NCBI RefSeq assembly: GCF_030816195.1 | Contig: NZ_JAUSXS010000001.1 | Coordinates: 5,355,501 to 5,419,500 of the forward strand | Reading direction: 5' to 3' | DNA from: Pseudomonas sp. W4I3 | GTDB lineage: Bacteria; Pseudomonadota; Gammaproteobacteria; Pseudomonadales; Pseudomonadaceae | DNA length: 64,000 bases | Part shown: positions 17,053-27,706 of the stretch, in pieces | Layout: each line of letters begins with the position of its first letter | Position numbering within the stretch: the first letter of the stretch is position 1 | Notes under the pieces: model-generated | Seen by the model: only the letters and a program-made list of their open reading frames with translations | The model's database searches: none | What the model was told of the DNA's origin: nothing | Translations under genes and position numbers: made by a program

Positions 17053-18309
17053 ATGACCACGGAAAAAGTGAAGTACGGCGTTCATTCCGAAGCCGGCAAA
17101 CTGCGCAAAGTCATGGTGTGCTCCCCAGGCCTGGCCCACCAGCGGCTGACCCCCAACAACTGCGACGAGCTGCTGTTCGATGACGTGCTCTGGGTTGCAC
17201 AGGCCAAGCGCGACCATTTCGACTTCGTCACCAAGATGCGCGAGCGGGACATTGATGTGCTGGAAATGCACAACCTGCTGACCGATATCGTCGCCATCCC
17301 CGAAGCGCTGGACTGGATTCTGCAGCGCAAGATCACCGCCAATACCGTCGGCCTGGGCCTGGTCGAAGAAGTCGGTTCATGGCTGCGCAGCCTGGAGCCG
17401 CGCAAGATTACCGAGTTCCTGATCGGCGGCGTATCGGCCGAAGACTTGCCGAGCAGCTTCGGTGGCAAAACCATCGAGATGTTCCGCGACTTTCTCGGCC
17501 ATGCCAGTTTCATTCTGCCGCCGCTGCCCAATACCCAGTTCACCCGCGACACCACCTGTTGGATCTACGGCGGCGTGACGCTCAACCCGATGTACTGGCC
17601 GGCGCGCCGCCAGGAAACCCTGCTGACCAGCGCCATCTACAAGTTCCACCCCGAGTTCACCAACGCGGACTTCCAGATCTGGTACGGCGATCCCGACCAG
17701 GACCACGGCGCCGCCACGCTGGAAGGCGGCGACGTGATGCCGATCGGCAACGGCGTGGTGTTGATCGGCATGGGCGAGCGTTCGTCGCACCAGGCCATCG
17801 GTCAACTGGCGCGCAACCTGTTCAAAAACAAAGCGGTGGAACGCGTGATCGTTGCCGGCCTGCCCAAATCCCGAGCGGCGATGCACTTGGACACTGTGTT
17901 CAGCTTCTGCGACCGCGACCTGGTCACCGTCTTCCCCGAAGTGGTCAACCAGATCGTGCCCTTCACCCTGCGCCCTGACGAGAGCAAGCCCCACGGTATC
18001 GATATCCAACGGGAGACCACCAACTTCCTCGAAACCGTTGCTGCAGCACTCAACCTCAAGGCCCTGCGCGTGGTCGAGACCGGCGGCAACAGCTTCGCCG
18101 CCGAACGCGAGCAATGGGACGACGGCAACAACGTGGTGGCCGTGGAACCGGGCGTGGTGATCGGCTACGACCGCAACACCTACACCAACACCCTGCTGCG
18201 CAAGGCGGGGGTGGAAGTCATCACCATCAGCGCCGGTGAACTCGGCCGAGGCCGTGGCGGCGGCCACTGCATGACCTGCCCGATCATCCGCGACCCAATC
18301 GACTATTAA
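17053..18309 (+). CDS. arcA: Arginine deiminase
   Basis: 418 residues, full length. The guanidino-modifying signatures are present: FTRDTTCWIYGGVTLNPM, EGGDVMPIGNGVVLIGMGER, HLDTVFSFCDRD and the C-terminal catalytic Cys in GRGGGHCMTCPIIRDPIDY. It hydrolyses arginine to citrulline and ammonia. GGAGG lies ahead of ATG 17053. Together with ArcB and ArcC it yields one ATP per arginine when oxygen is scarce. No oddities. Confidence 0.97.
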   Translation: MTTEKVKYGVHSEAGKLRKVMVCSPGLAHQRLTPNNCDELLFDDVLWVAQAKRDHFDFVTKMRERDIDVLEMHNLLTDIVAIPEALDWILQRKITANTVGLGLVEEVGSWLRSLEPRKITEFLIGGVSAEDLPSSFGGKTIEMFRDFLGHASFILPPLPNTQFTRDTTCWIYGGVTLNPMYWPARRQETLLTSAIYKFHPEFTNADFQIWYGDPDQDHGAATLEGGDVMPIGNGVVLIGMGERSSHQAIGQLARNLFKNKAVERVIVAGLPKSRAAMHLDTVFSFCDRDLVTVFPEVVNQIVPFTLRPDESKPHGIDIQRETTNFLETVAAALNLKALRVVETGGNSFAAEREQWDDGNNVVAVEPGVVIGYDRNTYTNTLLRKAGVEVITISAGELGRGRGGGHCMTCPIIRDPIDY

Positions 18310-18320
18310 GGAGAACGCTC

Positions 18321-19331
18321 ATGGCTTTCAATATGCACAACCGCAGCCTGCTGTCGCTGATGCACCACACCACCCGCGAGCTGCACTACCTGCTGGACTT
18401 GTCCCGCGACCTCAAGCGCGCCAAATACACCGGCACCGAGCGTGCGCACCTCAAAGGCAAGAACATCGCGCTGATCTTCGAAAAAACTTCGACCCGCACC
18501 CGCTGCGCGTTCGAAGTGGCAGCCCACGACCAGGGCGCGCACGTTACCTACATCGACCCGGTGTCGTCGCAGATCGGCCATAAGGAAAGCATGAAGGACA
18601 CCGCCCGCGTACTTGGCCGCATGTTCGACGCCATCGAGTACCGGGGCTTTGAGCAGGAGATCGTCGAAGAGCTGGCCAAGTTCGCCGGCGTGCCGGTGTT
18701 CAACGGCCTCACCGCCGAATTCCACCCCACACAAATGATCGCCGACACCCTGACCATGCGCGAGCACAGCGACAAGCCGCTGCATGACATCAGCTACGCC
18801 TACCTTGGGGATGCGCGCTACAACATGGGCAACTCGTTGCTGATGATCGGCGCCAAGCTCGGCATGGACGTGCGCATCGGCGCGCCGAAAGCCCTGTGGC
18901 CCCACGAGGATTTCATCAAACAGTGCCAGGCGTTCGCAGAAGAAAGCGGCGCACGCATCACCATCACCGAAGACCCGGCCGAGGCGGTCAAGGGCGTGGA
19001 CTTCATCCACACCGATATCTGGGTGTCCATGGGCGAACCGGTAGAAGCGTGGGACGAGCGCATCGAGCAACTGCTGCCCTACCAGGTCAACACCAAGATG
19101 ATGAAAGCCTCGGGTAACCCACGCGTGAAGTTCATGCACTGCCTGCCGGCGTTCCACAACAGCGAGACCAAGATCGGTAAGGACATCGCCGCACGCTATC
19201 CGCACTTGGCCAATGGCGTGGAAGTCACCGAAGACGTCTTCGAATCGCCGTCCAACATTGCCTTTGAGCAGGCGGAAAACCGCATGCACACCATCAAGGC
19301 GATTCTGGTGTCGGCGCTGGCGGATATCTAA
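18321..19331 (+). CDS. arcB: Catabolic ornithine carbamoyltransferase
   Basis: 336 residues. The carbamoyl-phosphate site FEKTSTRTRCAFEVAAHDQG, the HPTQ motif in EFHPTQMIADTLTM, and the ornithine-binding HCLPAFHNSETKIGKD are all intact. ArcB splits citrulline with phosphate into ornithine and carbamoyl phosphate. AAGGAG precedes ATG 18321, 11 bases after arcA. A REPIN separates it from arcC, which could influence the ratio of arcB to arcC message. Confidence 0.97.
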   Translation: MAFNMHNRSLLSLMHHTTRELHYLLDLSRDLKRAKYTGTERAHLKGKNIALIFEKTSTRTRCAFEVAAHDQGAHVTYIDPVSSQIGHKESMKDTARVLGRMFDAIEYRGFEQEIVEELAKFAGVPVFNGLTAEFHPTQMIADTLTMREHSDKPLHDISYAYLGDARYNMGNSLLMIGAKLGMDVRIGAPKALWPHEDFIKQCQAFAEESGARITITEDPAEAVKGVDFIHTDIWVSMGEPVEAWDERIEQLLPYQVNTKMMKASGNPRVKFMHCLPAFHNSETKIGKDIAARYPHLANGVEVTEDVFESPSNIAFEQAENRMHTIKAILVSALADI

Positions 19332-19356
19332 CTTTTGACGGCTGGAACACAGTCAA

Positions 19357-19445
19357 TGTGGGAGGGGGCTTGCTCCCGATAGCAGTGGCTCAGCTACAGG
19401 TCAGTTGGCTGACACACCGCCATCGGGAGCAAGCCCCCTCCCACA
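19357..19445. repeat. REPIN, family 1, inside the arc operon
   Basis: Two opposed arms (TGTGGGAGGGGGCTTGCTCC and complement) lie between arcB and arcC, filling most of the 151-bp gap. Confidence 0.92.
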
Positions 19446-19482
19446 TTGGGCCTGGTGTTCACACATCTAGAAGGATTGCATT

Positions 19483-20412
19483 ATGCGTATCGTCGTAGCC
19501 CTGGGCGGCAACGCCCTCCTGCGCCGTGGTGAACCCATGACGGCCGACAACCAGCGCGCCAACATCCGCATCGCCACCGAACAGATCGCCAAGATCCATG
19601 CCGGCAACGAGCTGGTGATCGCCCACGGCAATGGCCCGCAGGTCGGTCTGCTGTCGCTGCAGGCCGCCGCCTACACCAGCGTGTCGCCTTACCCGCTGGA
19701 CGTACTCGGTGCCGAGACCGAAGGCATGATCGGTTACATCATCGAACAGGAACTGGGTAACCTGCTGGACTTCGAAGTGCCCTTCGCCACCCTGCTCACC
19801 CAGGTCGAAGTAGATGCCAAGGACCCGGCCTTCCAAAACCCCACCAAGCCGATCGGCCCGGTATACACCCAGGCCGAAGCAGAAAAGCTTGCCGCTGAAA
19901 AAGGCTGGGCCATCGCCCCCGATGGCGACAAATATCGCCGCGTCGTCGCAAGCCCGCGGCCCAAGCGCATTTTTGAGATACGCCCGATCAAATGGCTGCT
20001 GGAGAAAAAGGCCATTGTGATCTGCGCCGGTGGCGGCGGCATTCCGACGATGTATGGCGACGACGGCAAGCTGCACGGCATCGAAGCGGTGATCGACAAG
20101 GACCTCTGCTCGTCGCTGCTGGCCGCGCAACTGGACGCCGACCTGCTGGTGATCGCCACCGACGTCAATGCAGCCTTCATCGACTTCGGCAAGCCCACCC
20201 AGAAGGCCATCGGCCAGGCTCACCCCGACGCCATGGAACAACTCGGCTTCGCCGCCGGCTCCATGGGCCCCAAGGTGCAGGCCGCCTGCGAGTTCGCTCG
20301 CCAGACTGGCAAAACCGCGGTGATCGGTTCACTCTCCGACATCGAAGCCATCGTCCAAGGCAGCGCCGGCACGCGCATCAGCACGGCGACACCTGGCATC
20401 ACCTATTTGTGA
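19483..20412 (+). CDS. arcC: Carbamate kinase
   Basis: 309 residues of the amino-acid-kinase fold: VVALGGNALLRRGEPM at the N-terminus, AHGNGPQVGLL, ICAGGGGIPTM, and the C-terminal FAAGSMGPKVQAACEFARQT. It transfers phosphate from carbamoyl phosphate to ADP, the energy-yielding step of the deiminase pathway. AGAAGG precedes ATG 19483. It is the last arc gene; the DUF5064 gene follows 18 bases later and may be co-transcribed. Confidence 0.96.
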   Translation: MRIVVALGGNALLRRGEPMTADNQRANIRIATEQIAKIHAGNELVIAHGNGPQVGLLSLQAAAYTSVSPYPLDVLGAETEGMIGYIIEQELGNLLDFEVPFATLLTQVEVDAKDPAFQNPTKPIGPVYTQAEAEKLAAEKGWAIAPDGDKYRRVVASPRPKRIFEIRPIKWLLEKKAIVICAGGGGIPTMYGDDGKLHGIEAVIDKDLCSSLLAAQLDADLLVIATDVNAAFIDFGKPTQKAIGQAHPDAMEQLGFAAGSMGPKVQAACEFARQTGKTAVIGSLSDIEAIVQGSAGTRISTATPGITYL

Positions 20413-20430
20413 AGTAGAGGAGATTTGCCT

Positions 20431-20793
20431 ATGGCTACCTTTGAACCGGGACACTTGCACGTCGAACGTCACGCACTCAATGAGCAGGATTACAGCTACA
20501 ACCTGTGCATCGACTATGAAGTCAGCCAGGACCCCAAGGAAGGCAAGGGCATGTTGTTCAAACTGCACGGTTCGGTGCAGGGCAAGGACCTCAAGGAAGA
20601 GTTTTTCCTGCCCAAGGACCAGGCATTCGACTTTGCGCGGCATGCGATGAACATCGCGCAGAAATATGGCATGCCGAAAATGGCCGTGTTGAATGGTTCG
20701 ATGCACAAGCAGTACGACTTGATGTTTGAGGATGTGCGGCATCAGTTGGACGTGAAATCAGGCGACCCGATCAAGCCCGAACACCTGGTATGA
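20431..20793 (+). CDS. DUF5064 family protein
   Basis: 120 residues, soluble, acidic, no signal peptide. It begins with a conserved FEPGHLHVERHALNEQDYSY and continues with YEVSQDPKEGKGMLFKLHGS. This small pseudomonad family has no assigned function. AGAGGAG precedes ATG 20431. Its place directly after arcC suggests co-expression with arginine fermentation, but the sequence gives no enzymatic clue. Confidence 0.85.
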   Translation: MATFEPGHLHVERHALNEQDYSYNLCIDYEVSQDPKEGKGMLFKLHGSVQGKDLKEEFFLPKDQAFDFARHAMNIAQKYGMPKMAVLNGSMHKQYDLMFEDVRHQLDVKSGDPIKPEHLV

Positions 20794-20824
20794 ACCGGTT
20801 GAACTGACTCAACACTGTTCAACA

Positions 20825-20913
20825 TGTGGGAGGGGGCTTGCTCCCGATAGCGGTGTGTCAGCCATAGATTTATCAGCTGATTCGCCGCCATCGGGGGCAA
20901 GCCTCCTCCCACA
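20825..20913. repeat. REPIN, family 1
   Basis: Two arms around about 40 bases; the right arm has one change (CCTCCTCCC for CCCCCTCCC). Confidence 0.9.
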
Positions 20914-20979
20914 TTTTGATCTCCTCCAGCTCCAAGGCATACTGGCTCCCCTCCGCACTCCAGAATCAATATCCGCCCC

Positions 20980-22490
20980 ATGCGTATCCACGTCAGCTTC
21001 ATCGACCGCGTCGGCATTACCCAGGAAGTCCTGGCCTTGCTCGGTGGGCGTAATCTCAACCTGGATGCGGTGGAGATGGTGCCGCCCAACGTCTATATCG
21101 ACGCGCCGACCCTGAGCGCCGAGGTGCTCGAAGAACTGCGCGATGCGTTGTTCAGCGTGCAGGGCGTGCAGGCGGTGACCGTGGTCGACATCCTTCCCGG
21201 TCAACGCCGCCACCTGCAACTCGACGCCCTGCTGGCGGCCATGACCGACCCGGTACTGGCCCTGGACAGCGCGGGCAAGATCCTGCTGGCCAACCCGGCG
21301 CTGATCGCGCTGTACGGGCGCGAACCCGCCGGGGAAAGCATCGCCGAACTGTTCAACGACCCCGGGCTGCTGGAGACCTTGCTGGAGCATGGCTTCCGCC
21401 TGCCGTTGCGCGAAATCAGCGTGAATGGCCAGACCCTGTTGCTGGACGCCACGCCGATTACCGATGCCGGCGCTCTGCTCACACCCTCTATCAGCCCAAC
21501 CGCATCGGCGAGCAATTGTCGGCGCTGCACCATGACCATGCCGAAGGGTTCGACGCGCTGCTGGGCGAATCCCCGGTGATCCGCACCTTGAAGGCACGGG
21601 CGCAACGCGTGGCCGCGCTGGATGCACCGCTGTTGATCCAGGGCGAGACGGGCACCGGCAAAGAGTTGGTGGCGCGTGCCTGTCATGCGATCAGCGCACG
21701 CCACAGTGCGCCGTTTCTGGCATTGAACTGCGCTGCGTTGCCGGAAAACCTCGCCGAAAGCGAGTTGTTCGGCTACGCGCCCGGGGCCTTTACCGGCGCC
21801 CAGCGCGGCGGCAAGCCGGGGCTGATGGAGCTGGCCAACCAAGGCACGGTGTTTCTCGATGAAATCGGCGAGATGTCGCCCTACCTGCAGGCCAAGTTGC
21901 TGCGCTTTTTGAATGACGGCAGCTTTCGCCGGGTGGGCGGCGACCGCGAAGTGAAGGTCAATGTGCGCATCCTCAGCGCCACCCACCGCGACCTGGAAAA
22001 AATGGTCAGCGAAGGCACCTTTCGCGAAGACCTGTTCTACCGCCTCAATGTACTCAACGTTGAAGTGCCGCCGTTGCGCGAGCGCGGCCAGGACATCCTC
22101 TTGCTGGCCCGCTACTTCATGCAGCAGGCCTGCGCACAGATCCAGCGCCCGGTGTGCCGCCTGGCGCCGGGAACCTACCCGGCACTGCTGGGCAACCGCT
22201 GGCCGGGCAATGTGCGCCAACTGCAGAACGTGATCTTCCGCGCCGCCGCCATTTGCGAAAGCAGCCTGGTGGACATCGGCGACCTGGATATCGCCGGCAC
22301 CTCCGTGGCCCGCCAAAGCGACGGCGAAGTCGACAGCCTGGAACAAGCGGTGGAAGACTTCGAGCGCGGCCTGCTGGAAACGCTCTATACCCGCTACCCC
22401 TCGACACGCCAACTGGCCAGCCGGCTGCAGACCTCGCACACCGCTATCGCACACCGATTGCGCAAGTACGGCATACCCAACAAACCCTGA
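20980..22490 (+). pseudogene. gcsR: TyrR-family enhancer-binding activator, probable GcsR, with a 2-base frameshift
   Basis: ATG 20980 opens an ACT-like domain (MRIHVSFIDRVGITQEVLAL) and a PAS-like region (MTDPVLALDSAGKILLANPA). At 21478-21486 the reading CTCACACCC contains two extra bases; removing AC gives LTLYQPNRIGEQLSALHHDH and continues into the AAA+ domain (Walker A GETGTGKE, sigma-54 contact loop GAFTGAQ, Walker B VFLDEIGEM) and the C-terminal helix-turn-helix (RQLASRLQTSHTAIAHRLRK). In P. aeruginosa, GcsR is the TyrR-like activator of the gcv2 operon from a sigma-54 promoter, and here the gene is right upstream of gcvHP. As written, the product would stop soon after the PAS region and lose ATPase and DNA binding. 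The lesion may be real or a base-calling error. Confidence 0.85.
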
Positions 22491-22512
22491 TTCCAGTTGG
22501 AATACAAACCAA

Positions 22513-22600
22513 TGTGGGAGGGGGCTTGCTCCCGATAGCGGTGTATCAGCTGCCTGTCTGTAACTGATCCTCCGCCATCGGGAGCAAGCCCCCTCCCACA
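22513..22600. repeat. REPIN, family 1
   Basis: Standard pair of opposed arms just after the gcsR-like gene. Confidence 0.92.
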
Positions 22601-22641
22601 TTCGCTATGCATTCCAGGTTTGGTCCAGGAACGACATCCAC

Positions 22642-22759
22642 TGTACTGAAAGCGCTACAGTGGAACGATATCGCTACAGCCCTGTTTTTTGCGCGCCATG
22701 CAAGGCTTTGATCCACATAGGCTTTTTTTCGCAGGCTCGACTGTAGCGAAATCGCTACA
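22642..22759 (+). promoter_or_regulatory. Three 18-bp palindromic activator sites (probable GcsR sites)
   Basis: TGTACTGAAAGCGCTACA (22642-22659), TGGAACGATATCGCTACA (22661-22678) and TGTAGCGAAATCGCTACA (22742-22759). Each is 7-4-7 with right half CGCTACA; the third is a perfect palindrome. The first two are spaced 19 bp apart, the third 81 bp further. The form matches the known GcsR site TGTAACG-N4-CGTTCCG. They lie 65-180 bp before the sigma-54 promoter, a normal enhancer distance. Confidence 0.75.
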
Positions 22760-22822
22760 CCGTCAGCGCATAAGCTCAGAACCCATTTCGTTAAGTGATT
22801 GTTTTTTAATGACTTAATGACA

Positions 22823-22840
22823 TTGGCCGCAATATTGCTA
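22823..22840 (+). promoter_or_regulatory. Sigma-54 promoter of the gcvH-gcvP-sdaA-gcvT operon
   Basis: TTGGCCGCAATATTGCTA: the invariant GG and GC are exactly 12 bases apart, as in the -24/-12 consensus TTGGCACG-N4-TTGCT. It lies 59 bases before the gcvH start. Confidence 0.8.
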
Positions 22841-22898
22841 AGCAACTCCCATCATTCCAATCCCGTCCACCAGACGAATCTGGCCCCGAGGAGTTTCC

Positions 22899-23282
22899 AT
22901 GAGCGAGTTGCGTTTCACTGAAGATCACGAATGGCTGCGCGCCGAAGCCGATGGCAGCGTCACCGTGGGTATCACCGCTTTCGCGCAGAATGCGCTGGGT
23001 GACGTGGTTTTCGTGCAACTGCCCGAGTTGCAGGCCTACGAGAAAGGCGCTGAAGCCTCCACCGTGGAATCGGTAAAAGCCGCCAGTGGCGTGTACATGC
23101 CATTGGACGGTGAAGTCCTCGAAGTGAACGACAAACTCGATGCCAGCCCGGAGCTGGTCAACGACGACCCGATGGGCGAAGGCTGGTTCTTCCGCTTTAA
23201 ACCGGCTGATGCCGGGGCGGTCGCTAAACTGCTGGATCAGGATGCGTACGACCGTCTGATCAAAGCCAACGCCGAAGCCTGA
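22899..23282 (+). CDS. gcvH: Glycine cleavage system H protein
   Basis: 127 residues. The lipoyl-lysine lies in the conserved segment ASTVESVKAASGVYMPLDGE. GcvH carries the aminomethyl group on lipoate between the P, T and L proteins. GGAG lies before ATG 22899. It is the first gene of the operon driven by the sigma-54 promoter and ends 10 bases before gcvP. Confidence 0.96.
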   Translation: MSELRFTEDHEWLRAEADGSVTVGITAFAQNALGDVVFVQLPELQAYEKGAEASTVESVKAASGVYMPLDGEVLEVNDKLDASPELVNDDPMGEGWFFRFKPADAGAVAKLLDQDAYDRLIKANAEA

Positions 23283-23292
23283 GGAGCGTGCC

Positions 23293-26130
23293 ATGACCGT
23301 TAATCTGACCACCGCCAACGAATTCATCGCCCGCCACATCGGCCCGCGCCAGGAAGACGAGCAGCAGATGCTCGCAAGCCTGGGCTTCGATTCCCTGGAA
23401 GCCTTGAGCGCCAGCGTCATCCCGGAAAGCATCAAGGGCACCAGCGTGCTCGGCCTGGAAGACGGCCTGAGCGAAGCCGAGGCCCTGGCCAAGATCAAGG
23501 CCATCGCCAGCCAGAACCAACTGTTCAAGACCTATATCGGCCAGGGTTACTACAACTGCCATACGCCGTCGCCAATCCTGCGCAACCTCCTGGAAAACCC
23601 GGCCTGGTACACCGCCTACACCCCGTACCAGCCAGAGATTTCCCAGGGCCGCCTGGAAGCGCTGCTGAACTTCCAGACCCTGATCAGCGACCTCACCGGC
23701 CTGCCGATCGCCAACGCCTCCCTGCTCGACGAAGCCACCGCCGCCGCCGAAGCCATGACCTTCTGCAAACGCCTGAGCAAGAACAAAGGCAGCCATGCGT
23801 TCTTCGCCTCGGTGCACAGCCACCCGCAAACCCTCGACGTACTGCGCACCCGTGCCGAGCCACTGGGCATCGACGTGGTGGTGGGCGATGAGCGCGAACT
23901 GACCGACGTCAGCGCCTTCTTCGGCGCCCTGCTGCAATACCCGGCCAGCAACGGCGATGTGTTCGATTACCGAGAGCTGACCGAACGCTTCCACGCCGCC
24001 AACGCGCTGGTCGCCGTCGCCGCCGACCTGCTGGCCCTGACCCTGCTGACCCCGCCGGGCGAGTTCGGCGCCGACGTGGCCATCGGCAGCGCGCAACGCT
24101 TTGGCGTGCCACTGGGCTTTGGCGGCCCGCACGCGGCGTACTTCTCCACCAAGGATGCGTTCAAGCGCGACATGCCAGGCCGTCTGGTCGGTGTCTCGGT
24201 GGACCGCTTCGGCAAGCCGGCCCTGCGCCTGGCCATGCAGACCCGCGAGCAACATATCCGTCGCGAGAAGGCCACCAGCAACATCTGCACCGCCCAAGTG
24301 CTGCTGGCCAACATCGCCAGCATGTACGCCGTGTACCACGGCCCCAAAGGCCTGACCCAGATTGCCCAGCGTATTCACCAGCTGACCGCGATCCTGGCCA
24401 AGGGCCTGACCGCCCTGGGCTTGAAGGTCGAACAGGCACACTTCTTCGACACCCTCACGCTCAACACCGGCGCCAACACCGCCGCCGTGCACGACAAGGC
24501 CCGTGCCCAGCGCATCAACCTGCGCGTGGTGGACGCCGAGCGTGTCGGCCTGTCGGTTGACGAAACCACGACCCAGGCTGATATCCAGGCCTTGTGGGCG
24601 ATTTTCGCCGACGGCAAGGCGCTGCCAGCCTTCACCGCGACCGACAGCACCCTGCCGGCCGCCCTGCTGCGCCAGTCGCCGATCCTCAGCCACCCGGTGT
24701 TCAACCGCTATCACTCGGAAACCGAGCTGATGCGCTACCTGCGCAAGCTGGCCGACAAGGACCTGGCGCTGGACCGCACCATGATTCCGCTGGGCTCGTG
24801 CACCATGAAGCTCAACGCCGCCAGCGAAATGATCCCGGTGACCTGGGCCGAATTCGGCGCCCTGCACCCCTTCGCCCCGGCCGAACAAAGCGCCGGCTAC
24901 CTGCAACTGACCTCGGAGCTGGAAGCCATGCTCTGCGCGGCCACCGGCTACGACGCGATCTCCCTGCAGCCGAACGCCGGTTCCCAGGGTGAATACGCCG
25001 GCCTGCTGGCCATCCGTGCCTATCACCAGAGCCGTGGCGAAGCGCGTCGCGACATCTGCCTGATCCCGTCGTCGGCCCACGGCACCAACCCGGCGACCGC
25101 CAACATGGCCGGCATGCGCGTGGTGGTCACCGCCTGCGACGCACGGGGCAACGTCGACATCGACGACCTGCGCGCCAAGGCCGTCGAGCATCGCGAGCAC
25201 CTTGCCGCGCTGATGATCACCTACCCGTCCACCCATGGTGTGTTCGAGGAAGGCATCCGCGAAATCTGCGCGGTCATCCACGACAACGGCGGCCAGGTGT
25301 ACATCGACGGCGCGAACATGAACGCAATGGTCGGCCTTTGCGCGCCGGGCAAGTTCGGCGGCGACGTGTCCCACCTGAACCTGCACAAAACCTTCTGCAT
25401 CCCCCACGGCGGTGGCGGCCCGGGCGTTGGCCCGATTGGCGTCAAGTCCCACCTCACGCCGTTCCTGCCGGGCCATGCGGCCATGGAACGCAAGGAAGGT
25501 GCCGTATGCGCGGCACCATTCGGCAGCGCGAGCATCCTGCCGATCACCTGGATGTACATCAGCATGATGGGCGGCGCGGGCCTCAAGCGCGCCTCGCAAT
25601 TGGCGATCCTGAACGCCAACTACATTTCCCGTCGCCTGGAAGAGCACTACCCCGTGCTGTACACCGGCAGCAACGGCCTGGTGGCGCACGAGTGCATCCT
25701 CGACCTGCGCCCGTTGAAGGACAGCAGCGGCATCAGCGTGGACGACGTGGCCAAGCGCCTGATCGACTTCGGCTTCCATGCGCCGACCATGTCGTTCCCG
25801 GTGGCCGGCACCTTGATGATCGAGCCGACCGAAAGTGAATCCAAGGAAGAACTGGACCGCTTCTGCGACGCCATGATCGCCATTCGCGAAGAGATTCGCG
25901 CGGTGGAAAACGGCACGCTGGACAAGGACGACAACCCGCTCAAGAACGCTCCGCATACCGCTGCGGAACTGGTGGGCGAATGGAGCCACCCTTACAGCCG
26001 CGAGCAGGCGGTGTACCCGGTTGCTTCGCTGATCGAAGGCAAGTACTGGCCACCGGTTGGCCGGGTCGACAACGTGTTTGGCGATCGCAACCTGGTGTGT
26101 GCGTGCCCGTCGATCGAAAGCTACGCGTAA
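23293..26130 (+). CDS. gcvP: Glycine dehydrogenase (decarboxylating), P protein
   Basis: 945 residues, the fused dimer-type P protein. The N-terminal half contains GYYNCHTPSPILRNLLENP, and the C-terminal half the PLP-binding lysine in NLHKTFCIPHGGGGPG with the family Gly loop. It decarboxylates glycine and transfers the aminomethyl group to lipoyl-GcvH. GAGG precedes ATG 23293. A very long open frame on the opposite strand of this gene is a by-product of its codon bias. Confidence 0.97.
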   Translation: MTVNLTTANEFIARHIGPRQEDEQQMLASLGFDSLEALSASVIPESIKGTSVLGLEDGLSEAEALAKIKAIASQNQLFKTYIGQGYYNCHTPSPILRNLLENPAWYTAYTPYQPEISQGRLEALLNFQTLISDLTGLPIANASLLDEATAAAEAMTFCKRLSKNKGSHAFFASVHSHPQTLDVLRTRAEPLGIDVVVGDERELTDVSAFFGALLQYPASNGDVFDYRELTERFHAANALVAVAADLLALTLLTPPGEFGADVAIGSAQRFGVPLGFGGPHAAYFSTKDAFKRDMPGRLVGVSVDRFGKPALRLAMQTREQHIRREKATSNICTAQVLLANIASMYAVYHGPKGLTQIAQRIHQLTAILAKGLTALGLKVEQAHFFDTLTLNTGANTAAVHDKARAQRINLRVVDAERVGLSVDETTTQADIQALWAIFADGKALPAFTATDSTLPAALLRQSPILSHPVFNRYHSETELMRYLRKLADKDLALDRTMIPLGSCTMKLNAASEMIPVTWAEFGALHPFAPAEQSAGYLQLTSELEAMLCAATGYDAISLQPNAGSQGEYAGLLAIRAYHQSRGEARRDICLIPSSAHGTNPATANMAGMRVVVTACDARGNVDIDDLRAKAVEHREHLAALMITYPSTHGVFEEGIREICAVIHDNGGQVYIDGANMNAMVGLCAPGKFGGDVSHLNLHKTFCIPHGGGGPGVGPIGVKSHLTPFLPGHAAMERKEGAVCAAPFGSASILPITWMYISMMGGAGLKRASQLAILNANYISRRLEEHYPVLYTGSNGLVAHECILDLRPLKDSSGISVDDVAKRLIDFGFHAPTMSFPVAGTLMIEPTESESKEELDRFCDAMIAIREEIRAVENGTLDKDDNPLKNAPHTAAELVGEWSHPYSREQAVYPVASLIEGKYWPPVGRVDNVFGDRNLVCACPSIESYA

Positions 26131-26155
26131 CCCGATTGGCTGAATGGGATCAAAA

Positions 26156-26245
26156 TGTGGGAGGGGGCTTGCCCCCGATGACGGAGTGTCAGTCAACAAA
26201 TATGTTGAATGTACAACCGCCATCGGGAGCAAGCCCCCTCCCACA
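26156..26245. repeat. REPIN, family 1, inside the gcv operon
   Basis: Opposed arms fill the gap between gcvP and sdaA, the place where P. aeruginosa has glyA2. Confidence 0.92.
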
Positions 26246-26290
26246 CTGATCGAGTACACCCGATACATAATAAGAAACCGGAGAACAACC

Positions 26291-27667
<1,377 letters not shown>

Positions 27668-27706
27668 CGCCTAACCGCGCGCCGGCACGTTTTTCAGGAG
27701 CTGAAC

